A stretch of DNA of 64,000 nt, taken from assembly GCF_900112305.1 (NCBI RefSeq), contig NZ_FOKT01000001.1, positions 62,001 to 126,000 on the forward strand, written 5' to 3'. Under the pieces are notes generated by a model, which was given only the letters and a program-made list of their open reading frames with translations, was not told the origin of the DNA and searched no databases. A program made the translations under genes and the position numbers. Source of the DNA: Microbulbifer thermotolerans (GTDB lineage: Bacteria > Pseudomonadota > Gammaproteobacteria > Pseudomonadales > Cellvibrionaceae). Shown here piece by piece: positions 55,517 to 63,837 of this stretch. Within the stretch, counting starts at the first letter, position 1. Each line of letters opens with the position of its first letter.

Positions 55517-55969
55517 ATGGTGAGAATCAAACGATTTGCTGCATTATTTTTTGTGATAGCCTTTTCCCCTTATGCAACGGGAAATGATTCAGGAAATTTT
55601 AATTCTTGTTGGGCGGCTGATTCTAAGGAGGCTGAAGAAATTGAAGCCACTAGGAAGGCGTTGCCTAAGTCATTTAGCTATGCTGGTGCGTGGCCTAGAA
55701 TGCCAGTAGATACTTCTGCATCTCGTCCAGTTGTTGACTGCGTTAAAATTAAATTTGTCCTAAGGAATGGTGAATTTGATTATCAAGTCATAAGCAGTTC
55801 AAGAAAAATTCTGGAGTTAAATGCCAAGAGAAAAATTGAATCGCTTAAGGGTAGTAATTTAGATTTTAGTAGTGGGGTGGTAATTATTTATTACTTTAAT
55901 CCCTTGGTAGAAACTCAGCATGTTCCATTTGAGCGAGCGAGTAAGCTGTTTTTGGGTCAGCGCCGATAA
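55517..55969 (+). CDS. Probable periplasmic immunity protein (module 5)
   Basis: A 150-residue protein with a signal peptide (FAALFFVIAFSPYATG) and a small mature domain; VVDCVKIKFVLRNGEFDYQV and the later ALSS/SSRKILELNAKRKIESL recall a TonB C-terminal-like fold, loosely. It begins 3 bases after the zincin toxin module, the usual place for the cognate immunity gene. Binding and blocking of the protease is inferred from this position. Confidence 0.58.
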   Translation: MVRIKRFAALFFVIAFSPYATGNDSGNFNSCWAADSKEAEEIEATRKALPKSFSYAGAWPRMPVDTSASRPVVDCVKIKFVLRNGEFDYQVISSSRKILELNAKRKIESLKGSNLDFSSGVVIIYYFNPLVETQHVPFERASKLFLGQRR

Positions 55970-56005
55970 ATAGGTTTTCTGTGTCTAATGGGTTGAGGGT
56001 GGCGT

Positions 56006-57321
56006 AACAAAATTGGACACCCACCAATTGCAAACAAAATTGGACACCCACCAATTGAAAAATTGATGGGAAAGTTGCTGCATATTCAGTCCACTATTGC
56101 CAGAGCTTGCTATACGGGCGAGTAGCCCCGACGTCCTGTGTGAAATTTCGACAAACAGCTTTGCTGTGGCGCAGCAGTCCTTCGCAGAAGCCCGCGATGT
56201 TATTTTTCAAGGAAAGGCAAAACTTTAGGAGGTGATCGGAGGAGATAGATATCGCTCGCAGTCGTGAATACCCTGCGCCCAACGTTTGCCGAGCTGCTGG
56301 CAGGCATTGCGCATCGAGTGCGCGGTGCCAACCAGAGACTTGAAGCGGCTTTCGAAGTTGCGGTTCAGGTAGAGCCAGTGCCGAGGGTCGATCTGTAATC
56401 GTTCTAGAATTGGTGGTAGTTGTTCGTCGATAGCGCCCCGCTTGTCTTCACGAAGGCAGCGACCGCTCCAGTCCACCAGCTCCAGATAGTCCTGAACGTG
56501 AAACGGCAGCCCCATTGGCATAGGTTCTCGTGGGTTACCAGCGAAGGGAAAGAGCTGCTGTGGCTGTTTGCCATCCTGAACTGCTGAAATACGCCGTTGT
56601 ATGGAGGTATAGCCTGAGGTTTCGGGCGTATCAGCCATTTTGGCCCGGATTGGGTTCAGATCCACATAGGCCATACAGGCTGCCAGAGCTCGCTCGTCGA
56701 GCAGGGCCTGAGACTTGAATCGGCCCTCCCAAAATCGACCAGTGCAGCCATCCTCTCGATTGGCTTGCCGGGCAATGGACTCATTGAGCATCCGCATAAA
56801 CCAGATGATATCCATCAGCCTTGCTCTCCATTCTGCGGCCACATCCCTCAGCCGGGCCAGTTCTGCGCCGTTCAAGGCTTCGTTGCGAGCAAAACGTTGG
56901 GATAGGGGAGAACCTTTACAGAGTTGATGCCAGCGGTCCACCACCTCACGTAACATCCAGCCTTTAGCTTGTGCTGCATTGATATGCAATACCACATGGT
57001 AGTGGTTGCTCATAACTGCATAAGCGCAGATATCCAGCGCAAATATCTCGGCCAACTCCAACAGCCGATCTTCTATCCACTGCCTTCGGTGTTCGAAGCA
57101 GCGCCCGGTGCGCTCATCCCGGCCACATAGGAATGTGCGGCGCACGCAGCGGGAGACGCAGTGATAGTAGGGAATAGCTTCAAGAGAGATCAGGGATTTG
57201 CGCGGGAGTCCCATTTTGGCTATCCATTCATATGTATGGATGAACAGTATTTTCTATAAGGTAGAGAATGTTGCAATATGACTGGCGTTGAAAGCTTTTT
57301 ATTTTGTGGGTGTCCATGAAT
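56006..57321 (-). mobile_element. RAYT element copy 7 (intact)
   Basis: Two left ends 27 bases apart (56006 and 56033), each with the AATTGG/CCAATT hairpin, and a right end at 57306-57321. From the inner left end the length is 1289 bases, the same as copy 4. CATGAATCGC is repeated 12 bases on at its right border. Confidence 0.9.
56225..57214 (-). CDS. RAYT-type HUH/Y1 transposase, intact copy
   Basis: A third complete 329-residue transposase with HYH at 71-73 and [12 protein letters not shown] around Tyr183. It differs from the other two in the middle (ELARLRDVAAEWRARL, PMGLPFHVQDYLELVDW) and near the end (SMRNACQQLGKRWAQGIHDC). Any one of the three intact enzymes could act on the decayed copies in trans if their ends are still recognised. 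Confidence 0.9.
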   Translation of the reverse strand: MGLPRKSLISLEAIPYYHCVSRCVRRTFLCGRDERTGRCFEHRRQWIEDRLLELAEIFALDICAYAVMSNHYHVVLHINAAQAKGWMLREVVDRWHQLCKGSPLSQRFARNEALNGAELARLRDVAAEWRARLMDIIWFMRMLNESIARQANREDGCTGRFWEGRFKSQALLDERALAACMAYVDLNPIRAKMADTPETSGYTSIQRRISAVQDGKQPQQLFPFAGNPREPMPMGLPFHVQDYLELVDWSGRCLREDKRGAIDEQLPPILERLQIDPRHWLYLNRNFESRFKSLVGTAHSMRNACQQLGKRWAQGIHDCERYLSPPITS

Positions 57322-57386
57322 CGCACATGAATCGCATCTTCTACTTTAACGCTCCGAAATGGCTATACCGGCTCCGGTTGCAGTAG
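57318..57386 (+). pseudogene. Toxin C-terminal tail (module 6)
   Basis: In the frame crossing the element end, the sequence reads ESHMNRIFYFNAPKWLYRLR LQ and stops at 57384-57386. The basic, aromatic end is toxin-like but too short to name. It precedes a membrane immunity candidate by 25 bases. Confidence 0.35.
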
Positions 57387-57411
57387 GTTTGTATGTTAGA
57401 GAGCTGGTGAG

Positions 57412-57732
57412 ATGAAGCAAGATATGGACCTTTTTATGCGTGGATTGGTTGAAGTCGCATCTGGATTTCTTTGGCTGGCCATTGTCGGATTGATGATTTA
57501 TTTGTTTGTTCTCTGGTTAGGCATGTTTAACCAGATTGATCGAACTAAGGGAGGGATTGGCGCTAAGCTGTTTCCAGTCTATCTGTTTTACCCTTCTTGC
57601 TTGACAGAAAAGGGCCAATTAATAAGAAGGCGCTTCTTCCGAATATTGCTGATTGTGGTTGTTCTTATAGGAATTCTTTCTGGAATTATTGTCTCGGGAG
57701 CTGAAGGTTTAGATCAAAGCATGTTTGAGTGA
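57412..57732 (+). CDS. Probable membrane immunity protein (module 6)
   Basis: A 106-residue protein with two membrane segments (about residues 12-35, FLWLAIVGLMIYLFVLWL, and 75-95, ILLIVVVLIGILSGIIV) joined by a loop containing YPSCLTEKGQLIRRRFF. No family recognised. As in the other modules, it lies between a toxin tail and the next element copy. Membrane location suggests its toxin acted on or through the inner membrane. Confidence 0.52.
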   Translation: MKQDMDLFMRGLVEVASGFLWLAIVGLMIYLFVLWLGMFNQIDRTKGGIGAKLFPVYLFYPSCLTEKGQLIRRRFFRILLIVVVLIGILSGIIVSGAEGLDQSMFE

Positions 57733-57758
57733 CAGTTCCTGTGCTCAAGCAACGACAG

Positions 57759-57787
57759 AGTCCCGGCAGATCACTCTGCTGGGGCTA
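57759..57787 (+). terminator. Decayed hairpin after module 6
   Basis: AGTCCCGGCAGATCACTCTG and CTGGGGCT correspond to the hairpin after module 1 at 46648, with several mismatches. Two unrelated immunity genes thus share a related terminator. Confidence 0.5.
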
Positions 57788-57842
57788 TTGGCTCGGGCGT
57801 GCAAAAATTGGACCCACGAAATCTAAACAACCAAAAACTGAA

Positions 57843-58257
57843 ACTGGACACCCACTAATTGAAAAGTTGCCCACTAATTGAAAAGTTGGTGGGAAATCTG
57901 CTGCATATTCAGTCCACTATTGCCAGAGCTTGCTATACGGACAAGTAGATCCGACGTCCTGCGTGGAATTGCGCCAAACAGTTTTATTGGGGTGCAGCAG
58001 CCCTTCGCAGAAGCCCGCAGTGGTGCTTTTCAGGCAAAGGCAAAACTTTAGGAAGTGATCGGGGGGAGAGATAGCGCTCGCAGTCGCGGATTCCGTGGGC
58101 CCAACGTTTTCCGAGCTGTTCGCAGGCAGGGCGCACCGATTGCGCGGCACCAACTAGAGACTTGAAGCGGCTTTCGAAATTGCGGCTCAGGTAGAGCCAG
58201 TGCTGTGGGTCGATCTGTAAACGTTCGAGAATCGGCGGCAGTTGTTCGTCGATTGTG
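57843..58257 (-). mobile_element. RAYT element copy 8 (left part only)
   Basis: The left end (ACTGGACACCCACTAATTGA) includes a 19-base tandem duplication (57851-57869 and 57870-57888). Only the left segment and about 70 codons of the transposase end remain; homology stops at 58257. This marks the right edge of the array. Confidence 0.82.
58048..58257 (-). pseudogene. RAYT transposase copy 8, C-terminal fragment
   Basis: The fragment matches the last 70 residues of the intact enzymes (IDEQLPPILERL, RNFESRFKSLVGA, LGKRWAHGIRDCERYLSPP). A one-base deletion near 58063 shifts the last codons. The HUH and tyrosine regions are absent. Confidence 0.8.
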
Positions 58258-58768
58258 CCTGCGCCCGCTATTCAGACCAGAGTCTAGTTACCGGTGAAGC
58301 GCGGAGGTTTGGATACGCAGTAACCGGGCAGTGCCCGGTTCGGTGTCGGCAAGGGCTATGCTAGTCCTAGGGTACGATACCGGTAAAACTGCCCCAGGCT
58401 GCCGGCTTGTGACCCACCTCTCGCTATTGCGGTCCTTCCCCCTTGCGAGCCTTGAACTTTCACCGGGCGCCACTATCTAACCGCCATCAATCGTATGAAG
58501 CTTGTTTAAACGGGCGTCCCCTTGTCTGTTTGCTGCGAACAATGATTTTTGCGACTGATGGGCGTTGCTTGACCGGCGCTGGCTACAATCCCCTGTCCCG
58601 GGCCCGCCGGCCCGGTTTTCCGCGCACCCCTGGGGCGGGTGCCGTCTCCCTTTCTCAACGCTGCTCCCACCGGCGTCGCCACGCTTTGGCAGCGCGCCCG
58701 CCGCCCTGAGTTCGTTGTTGCCATTCACAAATTACCTCAGAAGAAACGCAAAAAATAAGGAGGAAAAG
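58258..58768. other. Gene-free stretch between array and ABC operon
   Basis: No convincing gene. A perfect 9-bp palindrome, AACCGGGCA and its complement around one base, is at 58322-58340, and GC-rich inverted repeats occur near 58600-58615. The end should hold the operon promoter; a strong TAAGGAGG ribosome site lies at 58756-58763. The open frame upstream of the ATPase start in this stretch is not protein-like. Confidence 0.5.
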
Positions 58769-59716
58769 GTGCTGGAAGTCAGCCATCTGAGCCGTTGCTA
58801 TGGCGCCTTCAAGGCCGTAGACAACGTCAGCTTCGCCATCGACAAAGGCGAGATCGTGGGCCTGCTGGGACATAACGGCGCCGGCAAGACCACCATTATG
58901 AAAATGCTGTCGGGTTACCTGGAGCCGGATGCCGGAAAAGTGTGCATCGACGGTCTGGACCTGGCGCAGCACGCGAAACAAATTCAACGCAGCCTGGGCT
59001 ATCTGCCGGAAAACCTGCCGGTATACGGCGAGATGACGGTGGCGGATTACCTGGACTACGCCGCTGAACTCAAGGGCTTGTCCGGTCCGCAGAAGCGCGA
59101 GGAGATACGCCGCGCGGTGCGCGCCACGGATCTCGGCGTGAAACTGACTGCACCCATTAATACGCTCTCGCGCGGTTTCAAACAGCGGGTGGGCGTGGCA
59201 CAGGCGATTCTCGGCCGCCCCAAGCTGCTGATTCTGGACGAGCCCACCAACGGCCTGGACCCGACCCAGACCCAGCAGATGCGCGCCCTGATCCGGGAGA
59301 TTGCCCGGGAGGCCACGGTGATCCTCTCCACCCATATCCTGCAGGAGGTGGACGCACTGTGTGACCGGGTGCTGATTATCCACGGCGGACGCCTCGCGGT
59401 GGACGAGAAGCTGAGCCAGCTGCGCGCCGGCAACGCCCTGTGGCTCGAGACCTCATCCTCAGCCAGCGGCGACAAATTGCGCTCTGTCGACGGAGTGGCT
59501 TCCGTGGAGCAACTGCAGGAGGAGGGCGGCTACCGCCTGGCGTTGGCGGAGGGCGCGGATCCGCGCGCGGTCAGTGCAGCGCTGGCCAAGGTTGTTGTCG
59601 AGGCGGGGGAACAACTGTACCGGTTACAGCCAGAGCAGCGGGATCTGGAAAGCCTGTTCCGCCAAGTGAGCGAAACTGGTGCTATGGCAAAGGAGGAATT
59701 GAAAGATGCAGCCTGA
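58769..59716 (+). CDS. ABC-2 type transporter ATPase, GldA-like
   Basis: A 315-residue ATP-binding subunit. Walker A is GHNGAGKTT (34-42), the signature LSRGFKQR (133-140), Walker B LLILDEPT (153-160) and the switch histidine His189. A C-terminal domain of about 100 residues follows, as in GldA/NatA-type proteins. The GTG at 58769 is chosen because of the TAAGGAGG site five bases upstream; earlier in-frame codons are not conserved in character. It overlaps the permease gene by 11 bases. Confidence 0.88.
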   Translation: MLEVSHLSRCYGAFKAVDNVSFAIDKGEIVGLLGHNGAGKTTIMKMLSGYLEPDAGKVCIDGLDLAQHAKQIQRSLGYLPENLPVYGEMTVADYLDYAAELKGLSGPQKREEIRRAVRATDLGVKLTAPINTLSRGFKQRVGVAQAILGRPKLLILDEPTNGLDPTQTQQMRALIREIAREATVILSTHILQEVDALCDRVLIIHGGRLAVDEKLSQLRAGNALWLETSSSASGDKLRSVDGVASVEQLQEEGGYRLALAEGADPRAVSAALAKVVVEAGEQLYRLQPEQRDLESLFRQVSETGAMAKEELKDAA

Positions 59717-62630
59717 GGCAACTGTGCAATCCGGCAACCGCAAGTCCGGCGGCGCTCTGATTCGGCGCGTTGCAGGGAAGGAAATCACCCTGTTTTTCGC
59801 CTCTCCGGTAGCCTATTTATTCCTCGCCTGCTTTGCGGCGGTGAGCCTGTTTGTGTTCTTCTGGGGCGAGTCTTTTTTCGCTCGCAATATCTCTGATGTG
59901 CGGCCTCTGTTTGAGTGGATGCCGCTGTTGCTGATTTTCCTGTGCAGCACTTTGACCATGCGCCTGTGGAGCGAGGAGCGCCGCAGCGGCACCTTGGAGC
60001 ATGTGCTGACCATGCCGGTTCCCCTGTGGCACTTTGTCGCCGGCAAGTTTCTCGCCTGCCTGGCGCTGCTGGGCATCGCTCTGGCGATTACGCTCCCGCT
60101 GCCGGTGACGGTGGCGATTATCGGCGACTTGGATTGGGGGCCGGTGGTGGCCGGTTATCTGGCCACCTTCCTCCTCGGTGCCGCTTACCTCAGTATCGGG
60201 CTGTTCGTATCGGCTCAGGCCAGCAATCAGATAGTGAGCCTGATCGTCGCCTGTGCCCTCTGTGGTGTCTTTTATCTGCTGGGCGCGCCCGTGCTCACGG
60301 ATCTGTTCGGCAGTGGCGCTGCCGACTGGCTGCGGGCACTGGGCACTGGCTCGCGCTTCGACGCGATCACCCGAGGTGTTATCGATCTGCGTGACCTTTA
60401 TTACTATCTCAGCCTGGTGGCGGTTTTCCTGGCTCTGAATACGCTGGTACTGGAACGGGAGCGCTGGGCTGCCGGCGGCGATGCCGCCAACCGCAACCGC
60501 TGGCGTGCAATCACCGCACTGCTGGTGGCCAATGCCCTGGGGGCGAATTTGTGGCTTGGGCAGATTCATGGCCTGCGTCTGGATGTGACCGAAGGCCGCC
60601 TCTATTCCATTTCCCCCGCCACCCGCAGTTACTTGGCGCAGCTGGAAGAACCGCTCTTAATCCGCGGCTATTTCAGTGCCAAGACGCACCCGCTGCTCGC
60701 ACCGCTGGTACCGCAGTTGCGCGATCTGTTGCGGGAGTATCAGGTGGCCGGTGACGGCCGGGTGCGGGTTGAGTTTGTGGACCCGGTCAAAGAGCCCGAG
60801 CTGGAACAGGAAGCCAATCAGAAGTACGGCATTGAACCTGTGCCTTTTCAGGTGGCAGACCGCTACCAGGCATCCATTGTCAGCTCCTATTTCGACGTAC
60901 TGGTTCAGTACGGCGATGAACACGAAGTGCTCGGCTTCCGCGATTTAATCGAAATCAAAGCCGGCAGCGAGACCGACGTGGATGTCCGGCTGCGCAATCC
61001 GGAGCACGACCTGACCCGGGCCATCAAGAAAGTGCTGCAGAGTTATCAGGCTGGCGGCAATCTATTCGACACCGTCAAAGGCGAGTTGCAGTTCACCGCT
61101 TATGTCTCGGCGGATGAACGGCTCCCGCAGCAGCTGCAGGACTTCAAGCAGGCAGTGAATGAGGTGGTTGGTGATCTGCAACAGCAGGCAGGCGGGCGCC
61201 TGTCGGTGGCGTTCATAGAACCTGAGGAAAACGGCGGGGAGGTGGCACAGCGCATTGCCGCCGACTACGGTTTTCAGCCCATGGCCGCAGGTCTATTCGG
61301 TGAACCTTTTTACTTCTATTTGACCCTGGCCAAGGGCGACCAGGTGGTGCAGATTCCCCTGGATGACCTGAAAAAAGACAGCCTGGAACGCAACCTGGAG
61401 GCCGGTATCAAACGTTTTGCCAGCGGTTTCACCAAAACGGTGGCGCTGGTGGCCCCGGAGCCGGACTTCAGTCACGGATTCAGCGGCGGCCAGCGTTTCA
61501 GCCAGTTGGAAACGCTGCTCGGTGCTGAACTGAATATCGAGCGTGAGGACCTGAGTGACGGCCGGGTGTCCGGTGAAGCGGATATTCTGTTGCTGTTGTC
61601 GCCGCGCAACCTGGATCAGAAACAACTCTACGCGGTGGATCAGTTCCTGATGCAGGGCGGCACGGTGATCGCAGCCACTTCGCCCTACAGTGCAGAACTC
61701 AGCAACCGCAACCTGACACTGGCGACAGTGAACAGCGGTCTCGAAGACTGGCTGAAGCACATGGGTCTCGAGGTCGAGCACAAGCTGGTATTGGACCCGC
61801 AAAACAGCGCCTTCCCGGTGCCGGTGACGCGCAATATCGGCGGCTTCCAGTTGCAGGAGCTGCGCATGCTCGACTACCCATATTTTATCGACGCGCGTGG
61901 CGACGGCCTGAACAGCGACAACCCCATCACCGCCAATCTGCCACAGGTGACTATGAGTTGGGCTTCGCCGATCCGCGTCGACGGGGAGAAATCCGCGGGT
62001 CGGAAAATCACCGAGTTGCTGAAAAGCTCCGATGGCGCTTGGCTTTCCACTTCCACCAATGTCATGCCACGGCTGGTGAATGGCGCCGTCAGTCCCTTTA
62101 CCCCCGAAGGTGAAACCGGCACTCAGCTGCTCGGCGTGATTAGTGCCGGTCGATTTGATTCCTATTTCGCAGGCAAGCAGCCGCCTATGTTGGCGGAGAA
62201 ACTGGCGGAAAAAGAAGAGGCGCAGGAAGGCGACAGCGAGGGAGAAAGTGTTGCGGAACTGGAGTCACTGCCGACTCAGATCAACCGCTCGCCTGAGTCC
62301 GCGCGCATTATTCTCTTTTCCTCCAACGACTTCCTGCGCGACCAAGTGGTGCGTATGACCAGTTCCGCCGTGGGCAGTGAATATTTGAATTCACTACAAA
62401 TGATCGCCAACAGCGTCGACTGGGCGCTCGAAGATGCGGGGCTGTTGTCGATTCGCTCGCGCGGTCACTTCAACCGCACATTGCCGCCAATGGAACATGG
62501 CACGCAAATGTTTTGGGAATATCTGAACTATATCTGTGCCCTGTTGGCTTTGGGGCTGGTGGCACTGATTCAGCAGCTGCGTAAGCGCGCGCGGCAAAAC
62601 AAATACCGCGAACTGCTCGGGGCAGAGTAG
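59706..62630 (+). CDS. ABC-2 permease fused to GldG-like auxiliary domain
   Basis: A 974-residue protein that joins two parts often separate in Bacteroidetes. Residues 15-255 form an ABC-2 permease with about six membrane segments (GldF-like). After a seventh segment, residues 290-900 form the large GldG-like periplasmic domain (SPATRSYLAQLEEPLLIRGY, later DILLLLSPRNLDQKQLYAVD). A last membrane segment lies near 940-960. In gammaproteobacteria such systems have no proven cargo. An acidic, low-complexity stretch (about 825-850) follows the main domain. Confidence 0.85.
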   Translation: MQPEATVQSGNRKSGGALIRRVAGKEITLFFASPVAYLFLACFAAVSLFVFFWGESFFARNISDVRPLFEWMPLLLIFLCSTLTMRLWSEERRSGTLEHVLTMPVPLWHFVAGKFLACLALLGIALAITLPLPVTVAIIGDLDWGPVVAGYLATFLLGAAYLSIGLFVSAQASNQIVSLIVACALCGVFYLLGAPVLTDLFGSGAADWLRALGTGSRFDAITRGVIDLRDLYYYLSLVAVFLALNTLVLERERWAAGGDAANRNRWRAITALLVANALGANLWLGQIHGLRLDVTEGRLYSISPATRSYLAQLEEPLLIRGYFSAKTHPLLAPLVPQLRDLLREYQVAGDGRVRVEFVDPVKEPELEQEANQKYGIEPVPFQVADRYQASIVSSYFDVLVQYGDEHEVLGFRDLIEIKAGSETDVDVRLRNPEHDLTRAIKKVLQSYQAGGNLFDTVKGELQFTAYVSADERLPQQLQDFKQAVNEVVGDLQQQAGGRLSVAFIEPEENGGEVAQRIAADYGFQPMAAGLFGEPFYFYLTLAKGDQVVQIPLDDLKKDSLERNLEAGIKRFASGFTKTVALVAPEPDFSHGFSGGQRFSQLETLLGAELNIEREDLSDGRVSGEADILLLLSPRNLDQKQLYAVDQFLMQGGTVIAATSPYSAELSNRNLTLATVNSGLEDWLKHMGLEVEHKLVLDPQNSAFPVPVTRNIGGFQLQELRMLDYPYFIDARGDGLNSDNPITANLPQVTMSWASPIRVDGEKSAGRKITELLKSSDGAWLSTSTNVMPRLVNGAVSPFTPEGETGTQLLGVISAGRFDSYFAGKQPPMLAEKLAEKEEAQEGDSEGESVAELESLPTQINRSPESARIILFSSNDFLRDQVVRMTSSAVGSEYLNSLQMIANSVDWALEDAGLLSIRSRGHFNRTLPPMEHGTQMFWEYLNYICALLALGLVALIQQLRKRARQNKYRELLGAE

Positions 62631-62658
62631 TTCCCGTAGCGAAACGAGGAATGGAACA

Positions 62659-63603
62659 ATGAAAAAACTGCAGTTTTATTTGAGCGGTTTTCTCGCCTTG
62701 CAGCTGATATTGGCCGCGGGTCTCTTTTGGCGCGAACAGCATCAACAGAGTCTGCAACAGCAGCGCGAAGCGCTGCTGGCGGTGACGCCCGGCCAATTGC
62801 AACGATTGGAAATCAGTGCGGGCGATGACACTGTCAGCTTGAAAAAAGAGGGCGATCACTGGCTGTTGCCCGAATTGCATAACCTGCCGGTAGACAGTGA
62901 GAAATTGCAATCTCTACTGGATAAAATCGCAGATTTGAAAACCGGCTGGCCGGTGGCCACCAGTGCCGCCAGCCACGAGCGTTTCGAAGTGGCCGAAGAC
63001 AAATTCCAGAAGCGATTGCGTTTCTACAGCGGCGGCGAGAAACCGGTGGCGGAACTCTATGTCGGTACTTCTCCAGGCTTCCGCAAGGTCCATGTGCGGG
63101 CCGCCGGTGACGATGCCATCTACGCGGTGACATTAAACAGCTATGAAATGCCCGCACAGGCGAATAACTGGCTGGATAAACAGCTCCTTGCCGCCGGTGA
63201 TGTGGAGCGTATCACCGGTCCCGATTACCGGCTGGAAAAGCGCGAGGGCAAGTGGCAATTCGCCGAGGGCGAGAAAAAACTGGATGCAGACAAGGCCCGC
63301 CAACTGGCTGTGGCCTTGAGAAGTTTGCGCATAACCAAACCCGCGGACGAGGTGCCAGAGGCGGATCCGGTCCGTCTCCAGGTGGCTGGCAGCGAGGGCG
63401 AACTCGAATACGAGTTTATGCAGGCGGACGATCGCTTCTTCGTCCGTCGCGGCGACCGCGAACAGCTGTTCGAACTCTCCCGCTATGATTATGAACGCAT
63501 TGCGGATTTGCGTAATGAGGCCCTGGTATTAGAGGAAAAGGAAGAGCCGGAACAAACGGCTGAAGAGAAACCCGAGGAGGAGAAAAACGCGGCGAAGAGC
63601 TAA
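62659..63603 (+). CDS. DUF4340 domain protein
   Basis: A 314-residue protein anchored by an N-terminal segment (LSGFLALQLILAAGLFW) with a large outside part. It contains repeated DUF4340-type units: LKKEGDHWLLPELHNLPVDS (about 55-74) and LEKREGKWQFAEGEKKLDAD (about 193-212), with LYVGTSPGFRKVHVR between them. The C-terminus is very acidic (EEKEEPEQTAEEKPEEE). DUF4340 genes often follow GldG-like genes, so it is probably the third part of this ABC system. Start is 28 bases after the permease gene. Confidence 0.85.
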   Translation: MKKLQFYLSGFLALQLILAAGLFWREQHQQSLQQQREALLAVTPGQLQRLEISAGDDTVSLKKEGDHWLLPELHNLPVDSEKLQSLLDKIADLKTGWPVATSAASHERFEVAEDKFQKRLRFYSGGEKPVAELYVGTSPGFRKVHVRAAGDDAIYAVTLNSYEMPAQANNWLDKQLLAAGDVERITGPDYRLEKREGKWQFAEGEKKLDADKARQLAVALRSLRITKPADEVPEADPVRLQVAGSEGELEYEFMQADDRFFVRRGDREQLFELSRYDYERIADLRNEALVLEEKEEPEQTAEEKPEEEKNAAKS

Positions 63604-63810
63604 GGGGTTGGTGAATTTTTTTGCCTGTGGTGCCTAAGGGCAATCCGCGCCGGTCGGAAAGATCGGACAGTGGCGCGATCGGGGGCACAGGGGTTTGATG
63701 CTCTCCTGTGTTTCCGAAGACCCCCGCACCGCTGCCCGAGTACTCCGGCACCTCTGATTCCACCACGGCAAAAAAATCGTGCTTACATCGGTGTTTTGTC
63801 ATTGAGAATA
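63604..63810. other. Untranslated stretch after the ABC operon
   Basis: No gene is supported in this 207-base stretch between the DUF4340 stop and the terminator; it is GC-rich like the operon. Confidence 0.4.
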
Positions 63811-63837
63811 AAGGCGGCTTTTGAGTCGCCTTTTTTA
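63811..63837 (+). terminator. Rho-independent terminator
   Basis: AAGGCG (63811-63816) and CGCCTT (63827-63832) form a short stem with a ten-base loop, and TTTTTTATT follows. It should end the ABC operon transcript. Confidence 0.7.

Noticed and set aside
47954..57330. The ATG in the element right end (CCATGAATCG) acting as a start codon for the downstream modules
   Set aside because: Its frame matches the module 2 tail only; in modules 4 and 6 it runs into early stops or a different frame.
44841..58257. CRISPR array or tandem gene duplication
   Set aside because: Repeats are about 1.3 kb with a transposase gene and inverted ends, not short direct repeats with spacers.
58565..58768. Longer N-terminus for the ABC ATPase from an upstream start
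   Set aside because: The extra 68 residues are low-complexity and unlike ABC proteins, and the strong ribosome site lies directly before the GTG at 58769.
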